NCBI GenBank assembly: GCA_016699735.1
Contig: CP065008.1
Span: 744,001-808,000 of the forward strand
DNA length: 64,000 bases
Direction of reading: 5' to 3'
DNA from: Alphaproteobacteria bacterium
GTDB taxonomy: Bacteria; Pseudomonadota; Alphaproteobacteria; Micavibrionales; Micavibrionaceae
Position numbers and translations under genes: made by a program. Of the stretch, positions 35,573 to 43,661 are shown in pieces. The first letter of the stretch is position 1; the number at the start of each line of letters is the position of its first letter. The notes under the pieces were generated by a model, which saw only the letters and a program-made list of their open reading frames with translations, was not told the origin of the DNA and ran no database searches.

Positions 35573-36563
35573 ACCAGAACTTGTCTGTCCCGCCGGTACC
35601 CCTGCTTCGTTGAGGATAGCGGTCGATTCGGGGGCGGATGCCGTTTACTGCGGGTTCAGGGACGCAACGAACGCCCGCAATTTTCCCGGTCTGAATTTCA
35701 CCGTGGAAGAATTGAGGGCAGCCGTGCATTACGCCAGGAAAAAATCGGTCAAAGTTCTACTGGCGATCAACACTTTTCCCCCTGCAGGTAAATTCGGCCT
35801 ATGGAAAAGCGCCGTCGATCACGCCTTGATGCTGGGTCTGGATGCCCTGATTGTCGCGGATATTGGCGTGGCTCATTACGCGCGTCAGAATTATCCTCAT
35901 GTAAGGCTTCACCTTTCGGTGCAGGCCGGAGCGCCTTCACCGGAAGCCATCAGGTATTACTGTGAGGAATTTGGCGTCAAACGCGTGGTCCTGCCCCGCA
36001 TACTGACGATCCCTGAAATCCGTCAGCTCAAAAAAGAGATACCCTGTGAAATCGAATGTTTTATCTTTGGCAATCACGGTCTGATGGCTGAGGGACGTTG
36101 CAGCCTTACAAATTACGCAACGGGCCTGTCCACGAATATGGATGGAGTATGCTCCCCCGCGCAATACGTGGCCTATGAAGAGCAAAAGAACGGTGAGATG
36201 ACGACAAAACTGAACGGTTTTGCGATAGACTGCTTTTCCTGCACTCAAAACCCTGGATATCCGACAATCTGCAAGGGCCGCTACCGCGTGCCGCATAAGA
36301 CGGAGGGCTACTACGCGTTTGAGGAGCCAATTAGCCTGAACCTTGCCGAGCTTTTGCCCGATCTCATAGCAGCCGGGGTCGATGCCTTCAAGATTGAGGG
36401 GCGCCAGCGGTCCAAGGCTTACGTCCAGAAGGTTGTCTCCTCATGGCGCAAAGCGATAGATCGGGTTATGGCGGGAAAGGATATTGATATGCCTGATTTG
36501 CTGTCGCTGACAGAAGGTCATAAACAAACCCAGGGCGCGTATCAAAGCAAACGTTGGAGATAA
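35556..36563 (+). CDS. ubiU: Oxygen-independent ubiquinone hydroxylase component UbiU (peptidase U32 fold)
   Basis: With UbiV forms the [4Fe-4S] complex that hydroxylates the quinone ring without O2, using prephenate as oxygen donor in E. coli. The N terminus ELVCPAGTPASLRIAVDSGADAVY is typical of U32 proteins. Four cluster Cys candidates lie in EGRCSLTNY, DGVCSPAQ, DCFSCTQ and TICKGRY. The GTG start at 35556 follows an AAGGA site. 335 aa, complete. UbiV follows after six bases. Confidence 0.95.
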   Translation: MSAEHKPELVCPAGTPASLRIAVDSGADAVYCGFRDATNARNFPGLNFTVEELRAAVHYARKKSVKVLLAINTFPPAGKFGLWKSAVDHALMLGLDALIVADIGVAHYARQNYPHVRLHLSVQAGAPSPEAIRYYCEEFGVKRVVLPRILTIPEIRQLKKEIPCEIECFIFGNHGLMAEGRCSLTNYATGLSTNMDGVCSPAQYVAYEEQKNGEMTTKLNGFAIDCFSCTQNPGYPTICKGRYRVPHKTEGYYAFEEPISLNLAELLPDLIAAGVDAFKIEGRQRSKAYVQKVVSSWRKAIDRVMAGKDIDMPDLLSLTEGHKQTQGAYQSKRWR

Positions 36564-36569
36564 CAGAAG

Positions 36570-37475
36570 ATGCAAGGAAAATTGACGCTTGGTCCTGTTC
36601 TTTTCCATTGGCCTGCAGAAAAAAAACGCGATTTTTATTTCAAGATCGCTGATGAAGCGCCTGTCGAAACCGTGTATCTGGGGGAAGTGGTCTGCTCAAA
36701 ACGTTCGCCCTTTTTTGAGCAGTATTATGATGAGGTTGCTGAACGCTTAAATGCTGCGGAGAAAAAGGTTGTCTTTTCAACCCTGGCGGAAATCATGCTC
36801 CCCAGGGAGCGAAAAATGACCACAGGCTTATGTGAGTTAACGGATTTTGAAATAGAAGCGAACGATACCACTGCCCTCTATTCTCTCAGGGGCAGGTCGC
36901 ATCGGGTAGGCCAATACTTTAATGTGTATAATGAGGAAACAATGGGATTTCTCTCCAAGCAAGGAGCCTCACATATCGCTCTCCCTGCGGAATTGCCGAA
37001 ATCGTCCCTGAAGATACTCGGTCAAAAGGCCGAAAGCCTAAAGATCAATCTGGAGGTGCAGGTTTTTGGGCGCGTTGGTCTGGCGCTGTCCGCAAGGTGC
37101 TATCACGCCCGCGCTCATGGACGGATCAAGGATAACTGCCAGTTCATCTGCGAGGAGGATCCAGACGGCCTCCCTTTGCAAACCCTCGCCGGACAAGATT
37201 TTCTGGCGGTAAACGGCGTTCAGACGCTTTCCTATTCCAGTCTTAACTTGATCCATGAAATGAAAGAGATGGCGTCTATGGGCATAGGGTGGTTCCGATT
37301 ATCACCCCAGGACTGCGATATGGTCGAGGTTGCCAAATGCTTTGAAAGCGTTATATCCGGCCGCGTTTCCTCTAAAGAGGGGGAGCAGCAACTCTTGAAT
37401 ATATCGAATAAATTTCCGTTTTCTAACGGATTTTACTACAATAAAGAAGGACATCGTTGGATCGACCGTGTTTAG
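36570..37475 (+). CDS. ubiV: Oxygen-independent ubiquinone hydroxylase component UbiV
   Basis: Partner of UbiU, same U32-type TIM-barrel fold, 301 aa. Shows VETVYLGEVVCSKR near the N terminus and the Cys set in ALSARCYHARAHGRIKDNCQFIC, matching the spacing of UbiV cluster ligands. It supplies ubiquinone for the quinol-oxidising NarI when oxygen is absent. Its stop overlaps the next small gene by eight bases. Confidence 0.95.
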   Translation: MQGKLTLGPVLFHWPAEKKRDFYFKIADEAPVETVYLGEVVCSKRSPFFEQYYDEVAERLNAAEKKVVFSTLAEIMLPRERKMTTGLCELTDFEIEANDTTALYSLRGRSHRVGQYFNVYNEETMGFLSKQGASHIALPAELPKSSLKILGQKAESLKINLEVQVFGRVGLALSARCYHARAHGRIKDNCQFICEEDPDGLPLQTLAGQDFLAVNGVQTLSYSSLNLIHEMKEMASMGIGWFRLSPQDCDMVEVAKCFESVISGRVSSKEGEQQLLNISNKFPFSNGFYYNKEGHRWIDRV

Positions 37476-37797
37476 GATTTTTTTGAGCCTCTTGTTAATG
37501 ATGGTCTTGCCCTCAAATGCTTTGGCAAGCACATTGTGTTGTGTTCAGGCCGTAAAAAAAACCACCGCGACCGAAAAACCGTGCCATCAGGAGTCGCAGC
37601 AACATGAGCATAAGGCTCATAAGTGCGGAGATTGCGCGTTTTGTTTACTAGGCACCTTTATTAAAACCTCTCAAAACAGATTTGGTTCCTTCGTCTTGCG
37701 CCCAGACAATCTTGAAACAAAGGTGGACTTTTCAAGCTATCGGCCCAACCCACCCTTTAAGCCTCCCAAAGCAGCCCGATCAGATCGAATAACCTGA
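37468..37797 (+). CDS. Small exported Cys/His-rich protein after ubiV
   Basis: 109 aa from a GTG inside the ubiV end, so translation is probably coupled. The N-terminal signal peptide (FLSLLLMMVLPSNALAS) is followed by CC, then PCHQESQQHEHKAHKCGDCAFC, a Cys/His block that looks metal-binding. The Pro-rich tail has no clear domain. The layout recalls small periplasmic copper-handling proteins (DUF2946-like), but I cannot assign a family with confidence. Confidence 0.7.
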   Translation: MFRIFLSLLLMMVLPSNALASTLCCVQAVKKTTATEKPCHQESQQHEHKAHKCGDCAFCLLGTFIKTSQNRFGSFVLRPDNLETKVDFSSYRPNPPFKPPKAARSDRIT

Positions 37798-37834
37798 TTA
37801 TAAATACATTCTAAAATTTAAAGGAGATCATCAA

Positions 37835-38089
37835 ATGATCAGACTCACTTTAACCTTGGCATCAGTTCTGCTTTTGGCGGCCTGTGCCGGTATTACTGCC
37901 CAAACTTCGCAGTCTTCTGCGCCTTCTATGTGTCATGCATCGGGCACGTGCTCGTGTTGTCAAAAAGGCGAGTGCAAACACTGCGATTCCTGCAAGTGTT
38001 GTTCAAAACATATGACGGGATCGGCGTCTGAAAAACCGTGCAAGGTTTGTGAGGAAAGCGAGAAAGCTTCCGAAGCAGCCAAAAAGTAA
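37835..38089 (+). CDS. Cys-rich metallothionein-like lipoprotein
   Basis: 84 aa with a lipobox (LLLAACAG) cleaved before Cys17, so the mature protein is lipid-anchored. The mature chain carries Cys in CHASGTCSCCQKGECKHC and DSCKCCSKH, then CKVC, about a dozen Cys in 70 residues. This pattern suggests heavy metal (copper or zinc) binding. Good AAAGGAG site before the ATG. It lies 37 bases after the previous Cys/His-rich gene and before a terminator-like hairpin. Confidence 0.8.
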   Translation: MIRLTLTLASVLLLAACAGITAQTSQSSAPSMCHASGTCSCCQKGECKHCDSCKCCSKHMTGSASEKPCKVCEESEKASEAAKK

Positions 38090-38103
38090 TATGCCTTGAA
38101 AAG

Positions 38104-38131
38104 TCGGCGGCCGGTGAGATTCGGCCGCCGA
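38104..38131. terminator. Bidirectional terminator-like hairpin
   Basis: CGGCGGCCG (38105-38113) and CGGCCGCCG (38122-38130) form a 9-bp GC stem with an 8-base loop between the convergent lipoprotein and thiO-like genes. On the minus strand it runs into ACTTTT. Confidence 0.75.
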
Positions 38132-39199
38132 TTACTGTCCCTGCATAACCGTGTGATTGCTTAGACCTGCGAACAGTCCCAAGTCGGGGTCGGGCTGTCC
38201 TTCTGTGATGTATTTTTCAATGCAGCACGCCAGCACAGGAGCGAGCAGATAACCATGGCGGAACAATCCGTTACATCGCATATATCGGTTTTGGGAATCA
38301 ATATGAAGACGGGGGAGGTTGTCAGGATAAGCGGCTCTGACCCCCGATTGTAAGTGTAATATTTTAGCCACGGCAAAGCTCGGATGAAGCGTAAAGGCCG
38401 CACTCAGCAATTCCATTGCGGATCGTGCGGTAACCAGCCCATCGGCATCGCCCGCACTTTCGATCATGCTCGCGCCGACGGCAAAGATGTGATCGGGTCG
38501 GGGAATGATATAGAGTGGATAGCGAGGATGCATCAGTCTGACAGGCCGGGAAAGGTGAAACTCTTTATTTCTGATAATGACGAGTTCTCCTAGAACACCA
38601 CGCAAATCACGATCCAGATTTTCTACATATCCCCGGCAATCGACGACCCAATGGAAATCGGTTTTCAGCGTGGCAGGATCGGCCTCCGCATGAACGATCT
38701 GTCCTCCGTGTTGAATATAACACTCCATAAGCATTTCAAGGGCTTGAGCGGGGATCAAAAAGGCTTCATCGGGAATAAAGATTCCCTTTTGAAAAATTCG
38801 ATCCAGACAGGGCTCCAATTCTCGAATCTCTGCACCGCCTGTCCAAGACCATCGGTGACCTAAAATTTCAAGATTTTTGGCAAATCTCTCAAGCATATGA
38901 CTATCAGCCGGATGGGACAGCAGCAGGCTTCCGGTCTTATGAATGAGCTTATGGGCGTTTTCCTCTCCTAGGATTTGGCTCCATAGCGCTATGCCGCGCA
39001 GTCCAACCTGAACCAGCCTCATGGGTAGTGTTTCTATTTCACTGTAGGGGGCCAGCATCCCTCCGGCGATGCTGCTGGGGTTGACAGGCGGAAACTCCTG
39101 CCTTTCAAAAATGGTGACCCTGTGACCAGCATGGGCTAGAAAGCATCCCGTCTGTAAGCCTGAAATACCGGCTCCGATGATCGCAACCTTGTGGCTCAT
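38132..39199 (-). CDS. FAD-dependent glycine/D-amino-acid oxidase family protein (ThiO-like)
   Basis: 355 aa. The N terminus VAIIGAGISGLQTGCFLA is the Rossmann FAD site, and the DAO fold continues with SIAGGMLAPYSE, the substrate-region Arg of GVRAAYPDNLPRL, and the C-terminal RHGYLLAPVLA. ThiO supplies dehydroglycine for thiazole synthesis with O2. Here, however, the gene overlaps bioC by four bases and lies with no thi genes, so the substrate may differ. It is the last gene of a three-gene operon behind an FNR box, which sits oddly with an oxidase. Confidence 0.85.
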   Translation of the reverse strand: MSHKVAIIGAGISGLQTGCFLAHAGHRVTIFERQEFPPVNPSSIAGGMLAPYSEIETLPMRLVQVGLRGIALWSQILGEENAHKLIHKTGSLLLSHPADSHMLERFAKNLEILGHRWSWTGGAEIRELEPCLDRIFQKGIFIPDEAFLIPAQALEMLMECYIQHGGQIVHAEADPATLKTDFHWVVDCRGYVENLDRDLRGVLGELVIIRNKEFHLSRPVRLMHPRYPLYIIPRPDHIFAVGASMIESAGDADGLVTARSAMELLSAAFTLHPSFAVAKILHLQSGVRAAYPDNLPRLHIDSQNRYMRCNGLFRHGYLLAPVLACCIEKYITEGQPDPDLGLFAGLSNHTVMQGQ

Positions 39200-39939
39200 A
39201 AGGGGCGTTCCTGACAGCCGAGGCGTACGAAAAGAATATCCCATGAAAAGCTTGTTATTCCTTTGGAGTCCAATGTTCTGCAGGCCATGCGGATTTCCGC
39301 AGGAGACAAGGGGCGAATATCACTTCGTCCACAGGTGGTCCCTGTGTTTTTAAGGGATTTTAAAAAGGAGTAAGCGTCCTGAAAGTTTTCCCGAAAAACC
39401 CGCTGGCGATATATCCCGCGGAGAGGAAGATGAAACTCAAGCAGAGCGCAAGGAAAATGAAGTTCATCGAGAACCTTGCGCCATTCCAACAAAGTATTCG
39501 GGCCGGGCATATTAAAAAGCAATGTCCCTGTCTCCTTTAGCATGGTTTTAAGATTCATCAGCCCCGATTGTAAGTTTTCAAACCATTGGAACACCATATT
39601 GGCAACGATTAAATCGTAGGTTTTTCCGGTCTTTTGCACTTCACCGTCAAGAATTGACCAGGTGACTCGGTCGCATACGACATTACTACGCGCACATTTC
39701 AGCATTTCGGGACTGACATCGGTAACGTGAAGATTCTGAGTCTGATAGACATTCACAAGCTGTCGAGTAAAAAGACCACTTCCGCACCCGATCTCCAAAA
39801 TATCGGATTTCTCCGGCAAGGATGGAAGATCATCGGCGAGGTACGCAGCAACCTGACTTTGGACCCTAGCCCAAGCAGCATAGGTCTTCGCCCCCTTATC
39901 GAAGGCCAAACGAACATTATTTTTCCAGTCTGAGGCCAT
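39196..39939 (-). CDS. bioC: BioC-like malonyl-ACP O-methyltransferase
   Basis: SAM-dependent methyltransferase that starts pimelate synthesis for biotin by methylating malonyl-ACP. 247 aa from the ATG at 39939. The SAM site is ILEIGCGSGLFTRQL, motif II is MLKCARS and motif III is YDLIVANMVFQW, typical of BioC. The N-terminal VRLAFDKGAKTYAAWARVQ matches BioC start regions (F-x-x-A-A-x-x-Y). The start lies inside the 3' end of the preceding hydrolase gene. A general methyltransferase cannot be excluded. Confidence 0.8.
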   Translation of the reverse strand: MASDWKNNVRLAFDKGAKTYAAWARVQSQVAAYLADDLPSLPEKSDILEIGCGSGLFTRQLVNVYQTQNLHVTDVSPEMLKCARSNVVCDRVTWSILDGEVQKTGKTYDLIVANMVFQWFENLQSGLMNLKTMLKETGTLLFNMPGPNTLLEWRKVLDELHFPCALLEFHLPLRGIYRQRVFRENFQDAYSFLKSLKNTGTTCGRSDIRPLSPAEIRMACRTLDSKGITSFSWDILFVRLGCQERPL

Positions 39940-40570
39940 CGATAAAGTCCATGATTTTAGTAGAGCACCAGCGAGGCTCTGACCAAGGAAGGCTATGTCC
40001 GCCCAATTCACGGATTTGCAAGGGATAGCCCGACCAGTGCTGCCTCATAATTTTGATAGGTAAAACAGGATCGTCCTTGGCTGTAAGGCTTAGGACAGGA
40101 AGACCCAGATTACGGATTTCCTTGGTGGCGTTGTCATGGATCAGCCAGTTCATGCCCTCTTGCAGTCGCTCAAGGTCTAAGAGGGAATTTTCAGGATGAA
40201 TCCCGCAGCGTCTCCAGAAGACTCCCATCTGTGGGATGGGATCCTTCGTCAAGCGCTGCTTCATGGAAAGAAGAGCTTCCTCTTCAGAAAAGACCCTGAA
40301 GTTATAAAACCCGTTGATTGCGATCAAAGCCGACATCTCCATGTGCCGATTCTTGAGTGCCCACAGGGTTCCAAGTGAATGCGTGACATACACTTTCTTG
40401 GCTCCTGTACTCAAAGCAGAGCGATCCGAAAGGCCATCAAAGCTCCCCTTGATGAATCCGAGGTCAATAAAGGTCTTAGGAATATCCCAGAAATAGGCCG
40501 CCGTCTTATCCCAAAAGTCAGGCCCGTTACCCCATCCATGCACGAAAACAAAATGAAACCCCAAGCTCAC
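39917..40570 (-). CDS. BioH/BioG-like alpha/beta hydrolase
   Basis: 217 aa beginning at a GTG with AAAGGACG upstream. FVHGWGNGPDFWD is the oxyanion-hole HGW loop. The nucleophile elbow is VTHSLGTLW (S in H-S-L-G), with late acid and base candidates in TAKDDPVLP and GGHSLPW. In biotin synthesis such an esterase frees pimeloyl-ACP from its methyl ester, and the adjacent bioC supports this. It is the first gene of the operon, about 14 bases after the start predicted from the FNR box at 40619. Confidence 0.78.
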   Translation of the reverse strand: MSLGFHFVFVHGWGNGPDFWDKTAAYFWDIPKTFIDLGFIKGSFDGLSDRSALSTGAKKVYVTHSLGTLWALKNRHMEMSALIAINGFYNFRVFSEEEALLSMKQRLTKDPIPQMGVFWRRCGIHPENSLLDLERLQEGMNWLIHDNATKEIRNLGLPVLSLTAKDDPVLPIKIMRQHWSGYPLQIRELGGHSLPWSEPRWCSTKIMDFIDGLRLEK

Positions 40571-40618
40571 CGTCCTTTTTCTGAGGCCTGATTATTACCG
40601 ACAAAAAACCTGTGAGAA

Positions 40619-40632
40619 TTGATCCAGATCAA
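40619..40632. promoter_or_regulatory. FNR box (bio operon / nrdDG)
   Basis: TTGATCCAGATCAA between divergent hydrolase-bioC and nrdD genes. Class II spacing gives starts near 40584 (minus) and 40667 (plus), the latter inside two NrdR-like boxes. Confidence 0.8.
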
Positions 40633-40641
40633 ACCCGAAAA

Positions 40642-40687
40642 ACAACATATGGCGTATTAATATCGAAATGCATACTAAATCTAGTAT
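40642..40687. promoter_or_regulatory. Pair of NrdR-like boxes upstream of nrdD
   Basis: ATACTAAATCTAGTAT (40672-40687) is nearly palindromic and close to the NrdR consensus ACACWATATATWGTGT. ACAACATATGGCGTAT (40642-40657), 30 bases upstream, is a weaker second copy. Spacing near three helical turns is normal for NrdR boxes. They would overlap the predicted nrdD start at about 40667. No nrdR gene lies in this window. Confidence 0.55.
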
Positions 40688-40783
40688 GTTTAAAACTTTT
40701 CATCACAAAGCCCTAAGCTTTCGCTTCTGCGATGGATCAGAAGGCGGAGAGCTCATGGTCAAATAACTCTTAAGGAGAACCGT

Positions 40784-42823
40784 ATGTCTTCACCCGCTCT
40801 GAAACGATCTGCCATGGAAACACCCCAATTATCTTCTGGAAACTGCCTGACAGGGCATCCGGTCCATCCACGGACGGATCAAATCGTTACATTATACGGG
40901 GGGCAGCAGGTCGATTGTTCAGAGGCCGTCAGCGAGTACATCTCCGGTTCCGACTGGCGGATCAACGCGAATGCCAACACGGGTTACTCGAATGCCGGAA
41001 TGATTAACAACGTCGCGGGCAAGGTGATCGCCAATTTCTGGCTGGATGAAATCTACAGTCCTGAAGAAGGAACGGCGCACCGCCACGGCGATATCCACAT
41101 CCACGATCTCGACTGTTTGACCGGATATTGCGCCGGCTGGTCGCTGCGCGAACTTCTCAACAGCGGGTTTAACGGCGTTGCAGGGCGCGTATCTTCCCGC
41201 CCGCCCCGCCACTTCCGCGAAGCCTTGGGGCAGATGAGTAATTTTCTGGGAATCCTGCAGTCCGAATGGGCCGGGGCTCAGGCTTTTTCCAGTTTCGATA
41301 CGTATCTGGCACCTTATGTCTTTTACGATCAGCTCTCCCTCAAAGAAGTTAAAAAAGCGATCCGGCAATTCGTTTATAACCTCAATGTTCCGGCACGCTG
41401 GGGCCAGTCGCCCTTTACCAATATTACGCTGGATATTACCGTCCCCGAAGATCTTCAGAATCAGTGTCCGACCTTCAATAATCTCCACCTGTTTAAGGGC
41501 ATAGAAAGGGACGATCTTCTCCTAAAGGCGCAAGGCCGGGACATGGGGATTCGGACCCTTGAGGACGTGACGTTCAAGCATTTCACCCCCGAGATGGAAA
41601 TGATCAACATCGCCTATTATGAGGTCATGACCGAAGGGGACTCAACCGGACAGCCATTTACCTTCCCCATTCCTACGGTCAATATTACGGAGGATTTTGA
41701 TTGGGACAGCAAGGTAGCCAAGGCGATTTTTGAAAACACGGCCAAGGTCGGATCGTCCTATTTTCAGAACTTTGTCGGCAGTCAGTTTCTTGTCGATCCG
41801 GTGACAAAGGAACGCCAACCCAACCCCGAAGCCTACTCTCCCGGTGCGGTTCGTTCGATGTGCTGTCGGCTTCAGCTTGACCTCAGGGAACTACTAAAAC
41901 GCGGTAACGGTCTGTTCGGTTCCGCCGAGATGACGGGTTCCATCGGAGTAGTCACGCTGAACATGGCGCGTCTGGGCTTCCGCTTCAAGGGCGATCTTGC
42001 GGGATTGATGGGGGAGATAGACCGCCTGATGGATATTTCCAAATCCACTCTGGAGAAAAAACGGATTTTCGCGCAGAAAATGTACGACCGTGGTCTCTAT
42101 CCCTATACGGCGCGTTACCTTCCGTTTTTCCGCAACCATTTCTCGACCATCGGCGTGAACGGGATGAATGAAATGATTCGCAATTACACCGGCGATGCCT
42201 TCGACATCACGGATGAGCGCGGCATCAATCTCTGCCTTGAGGTTCTGGATCATATGCGCGCCAAATTGGTAGGTTATCAGGAGGAAACAGGAAATCTCTA
42301 TAATCTTGAAGCCACCCCGGCGGAGGGAACTACATACCGTTTTGCGAAAGAGGATAAAAAAAGCTACCCTGAGATTATCCAAGCCGGGACAGGAGAGAAT
42401 ATATACTACACAAACTCCTCGCAGATTCCGGTCGATCACACCGACGATCCTTTCGAGGCTCTGGAACTGCAGAACCGTCTGCAATGCAAATACACTGGCG
42501 GAACCGTTCTTCATCTGTATATGAATGAAAAACTCTCAAGCGCTGAAGCCTGCAAAAGGTTTGTAAAAAAAGTTATCAGCACCTATCAGATGCCCTACAT
42601 CACGGTCACGCCTGTCTTTTCAGTTTGCGATACGCACGGATATCTGAACGGGGAGCAGGCAGAATGTCCGCACTGTGAGGCCAAAACCAAAGTTTGGACT
42701 CGCGTCATGGGGTATTTCCGGCCTGTAGACAGCTTTAACAAAGGCAAACAGGGCGAACACCGTCAGCGCCGCCATTTCGTCGAGGACTGGGTGGAGACTG
42801 GAAACCTGTTTACAGGCGTTTGA
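40784..42823 (+). CDS. nrdD: Anaerobic (class III) ribonucleoside-triphosphate reductase
   Basis: Makes deoxynucleotides in the absence of oxygen using a glycyl radical. 679 aa starting at the ATG at 40784 with AAGGAG upstream. The C-terminal radical region is RVMGYFRPVDSFNKGKQGEHRQRR. The zinc site is SVCDTHGYLNGEQAECPHC (C-x2-H ... C-x2-C). The active-site region CCRLQLDLRELLKRGNG fits the family. The N-terminal cone domain is short or absent. It is followed by the nrdG activase after four bases. Confidence 0.95.
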   Translation: MSSPALKRSAMETPQLSSGNCLTGHPVHPRTDQIVTLYGGQQVDCSEAVSEYISGSDWRINANANTGYSNAGMINNVAGKVIANFWLDEIYSPEEGTAHRHGDIHIHDLDCLTGYCAGWSLRELLNSGFNGVAGRVSSRPPRHFREALGQMSNFLGILQSEWAGAQAFSSFDTYLAPYVFYDQLSLKEVKKAIRQFVYNLNVPARWGQSPFTNITLDITVPEDLQNQCPTFNNLHLFKGIERDDLLLKAQGRDMGIRTLEDVTFKHFTPEMEMINIAYYEVMTEGDSTGQPFTFPIPTVNITEDFDWDSKVAKAIFENTAKVGSSYFQNFVGSQFLVDPVTKERQPNPEAYSPGAVRSMCCRLQLDLRELLKRGNGLFGSAEMTGSIGVVTLNMARLGFRFKGDLAGLMGEIDRLMDISKSTLEKKRIFAQKMYDRGLYPYTARYLPFFRNHFSTIGVNGMNEMIRNYTGDAFDITDERGINLCLEVLDHMRAKLVGYQEETGNLYNLEATPAEGTTYRFAKEDKKSYPEIIQAGTGENIYYTNSSQIPVDHTDDPFEALELQNRLQCKYTGGTVLHLYMNEKLSSAEACKRFVKKVISTYQMPYITVTPVFSVCDTHGYLNGEQAECPHCEAKTKVWTRVMGYFRPVDSFNKGKQGEHRQRRHFVEDWVETGNLFTGV

Positions 42824-42826
42824 CAG

Positions 42827-43582
42827 ATGGCGCTCACGCCTCAAAGTTCTAAAACCACCCGAGGACGCCCGGAGGATCATCCGGGCGTCCTTCCGGTCTA
42901 TTCCGTAACGCCCTTCACCATGCTGGACTTTCCCGAACGGACGGCCTGTATTATCTGGTTTTCGGGATGCAATATGCGCTGCCCTTACTGCCACAATCCG
43001 CAAATCGTCAAGGGCCGAGGGCGCGGCGATATCGGTCAGGTCATGGACTTTCTGCAAAGACGGCAAGGTCTTTTAGACGGCGTGGTCCTCTCCGGCGGCG
43101 AAGCCTCAGCTTACCCCAGATTACCCTCTTTTATCAGGGATGTGAAAGCGCTGGGCTACGCTGTTAAGCTGGATACGAATGGGTTGCGCCCGGATATTAT
43201 TGAGGATTTCCTGTCCCAAGGGTTTCTGGATTACATCGCACTCGATTACAAAGCACCGCCGGAGAAGTTCAAAACAGTGACGGGGACCGATAAATATGAC
43301 CTCTTCTCCCGGACCCTGGAGATATTGTGCTCTCAAAAAGCAGTAGAGTTTGAGGTTCGTACGACTGTTCATACGAGCCTTATAGATGAAAATGATATTA
43401 CAAAAATTATGGCTGATTTGGAAAAGCGCGGCTATGAGGGATTTTATGTTCTTCAAAACTTTATCAATAGCGATGACCGCCCGACTTTAGGCTTAATGCC
43501 TCCTCAAAAGCGAATACTTGACAGGGCGGCCATAAAACAACATCAACCATTTAGACTAACGTTTAGAAATTTCCCTGGGTGA
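42827..43582 (+). CDS. nrdG: Anaerobic ribonucleotide reductase activating enzyme
   Basis: Radical-SAM enzyme that generates the glycyl radical on NrdD. Cluster Cys C48-x3-C52-x2-C55 are in GCNMRCPYC, followed by HNPQIVKG and VVLSGGEASAYP. 251 aa, within the longer activase subgroup. Starts four bases after the nrdD stop, so it is translationally linked. Confidence 0.93.
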   Translation: MALTPQSSKTTRGRPEDHPGVLPVYSVTPFTMLDFPERTACIIWFSGCNMRCPYCHNPQIVKGRGRGDIGQVMDFLQRRQGLLDGVVLSGGEASAYPRLPSFIRDVKALGYAVKLDTNGLRPDIIEDFLSQGFLDYIALDYKAPPEKFKTVTGTDKYDLFSRTLEILCSQKAVEFEVRTTVHTSLIDENDITKIMADLEKRGYEGFYVLQNFINSDDRPTLGLMPPQKRILDRAAIKQHQPFRLTFRNFPG

Positions 43583-43583
43583 C

Positions 43584-43597
43584 TTGATTCAGATCAA
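43584..43597. promoter_or_regulatory. FNR box (outer-membrane porin)
   Basis: TTGATTCAGATCAA immediately after nrdG. The predicted start near 43632 gives a leader of about 30 bases to the porin ATG at 43662. Confidence 0.8.
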
Positions 43598-43661
43598 GCG
43601 ATTTTCTGAAACGCGGCACTAGACTCCGCGCCAGTTGAAGATGCGAAGTGAGGTTAAGTCC

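Noticed and set aside
40314..40327. An FNR-like palindrome TTGATTGCGATCAA
   Set aside because: It lies inside the BioH-like coding region, 375 bases before bioC, with no promoter context; probably chance.
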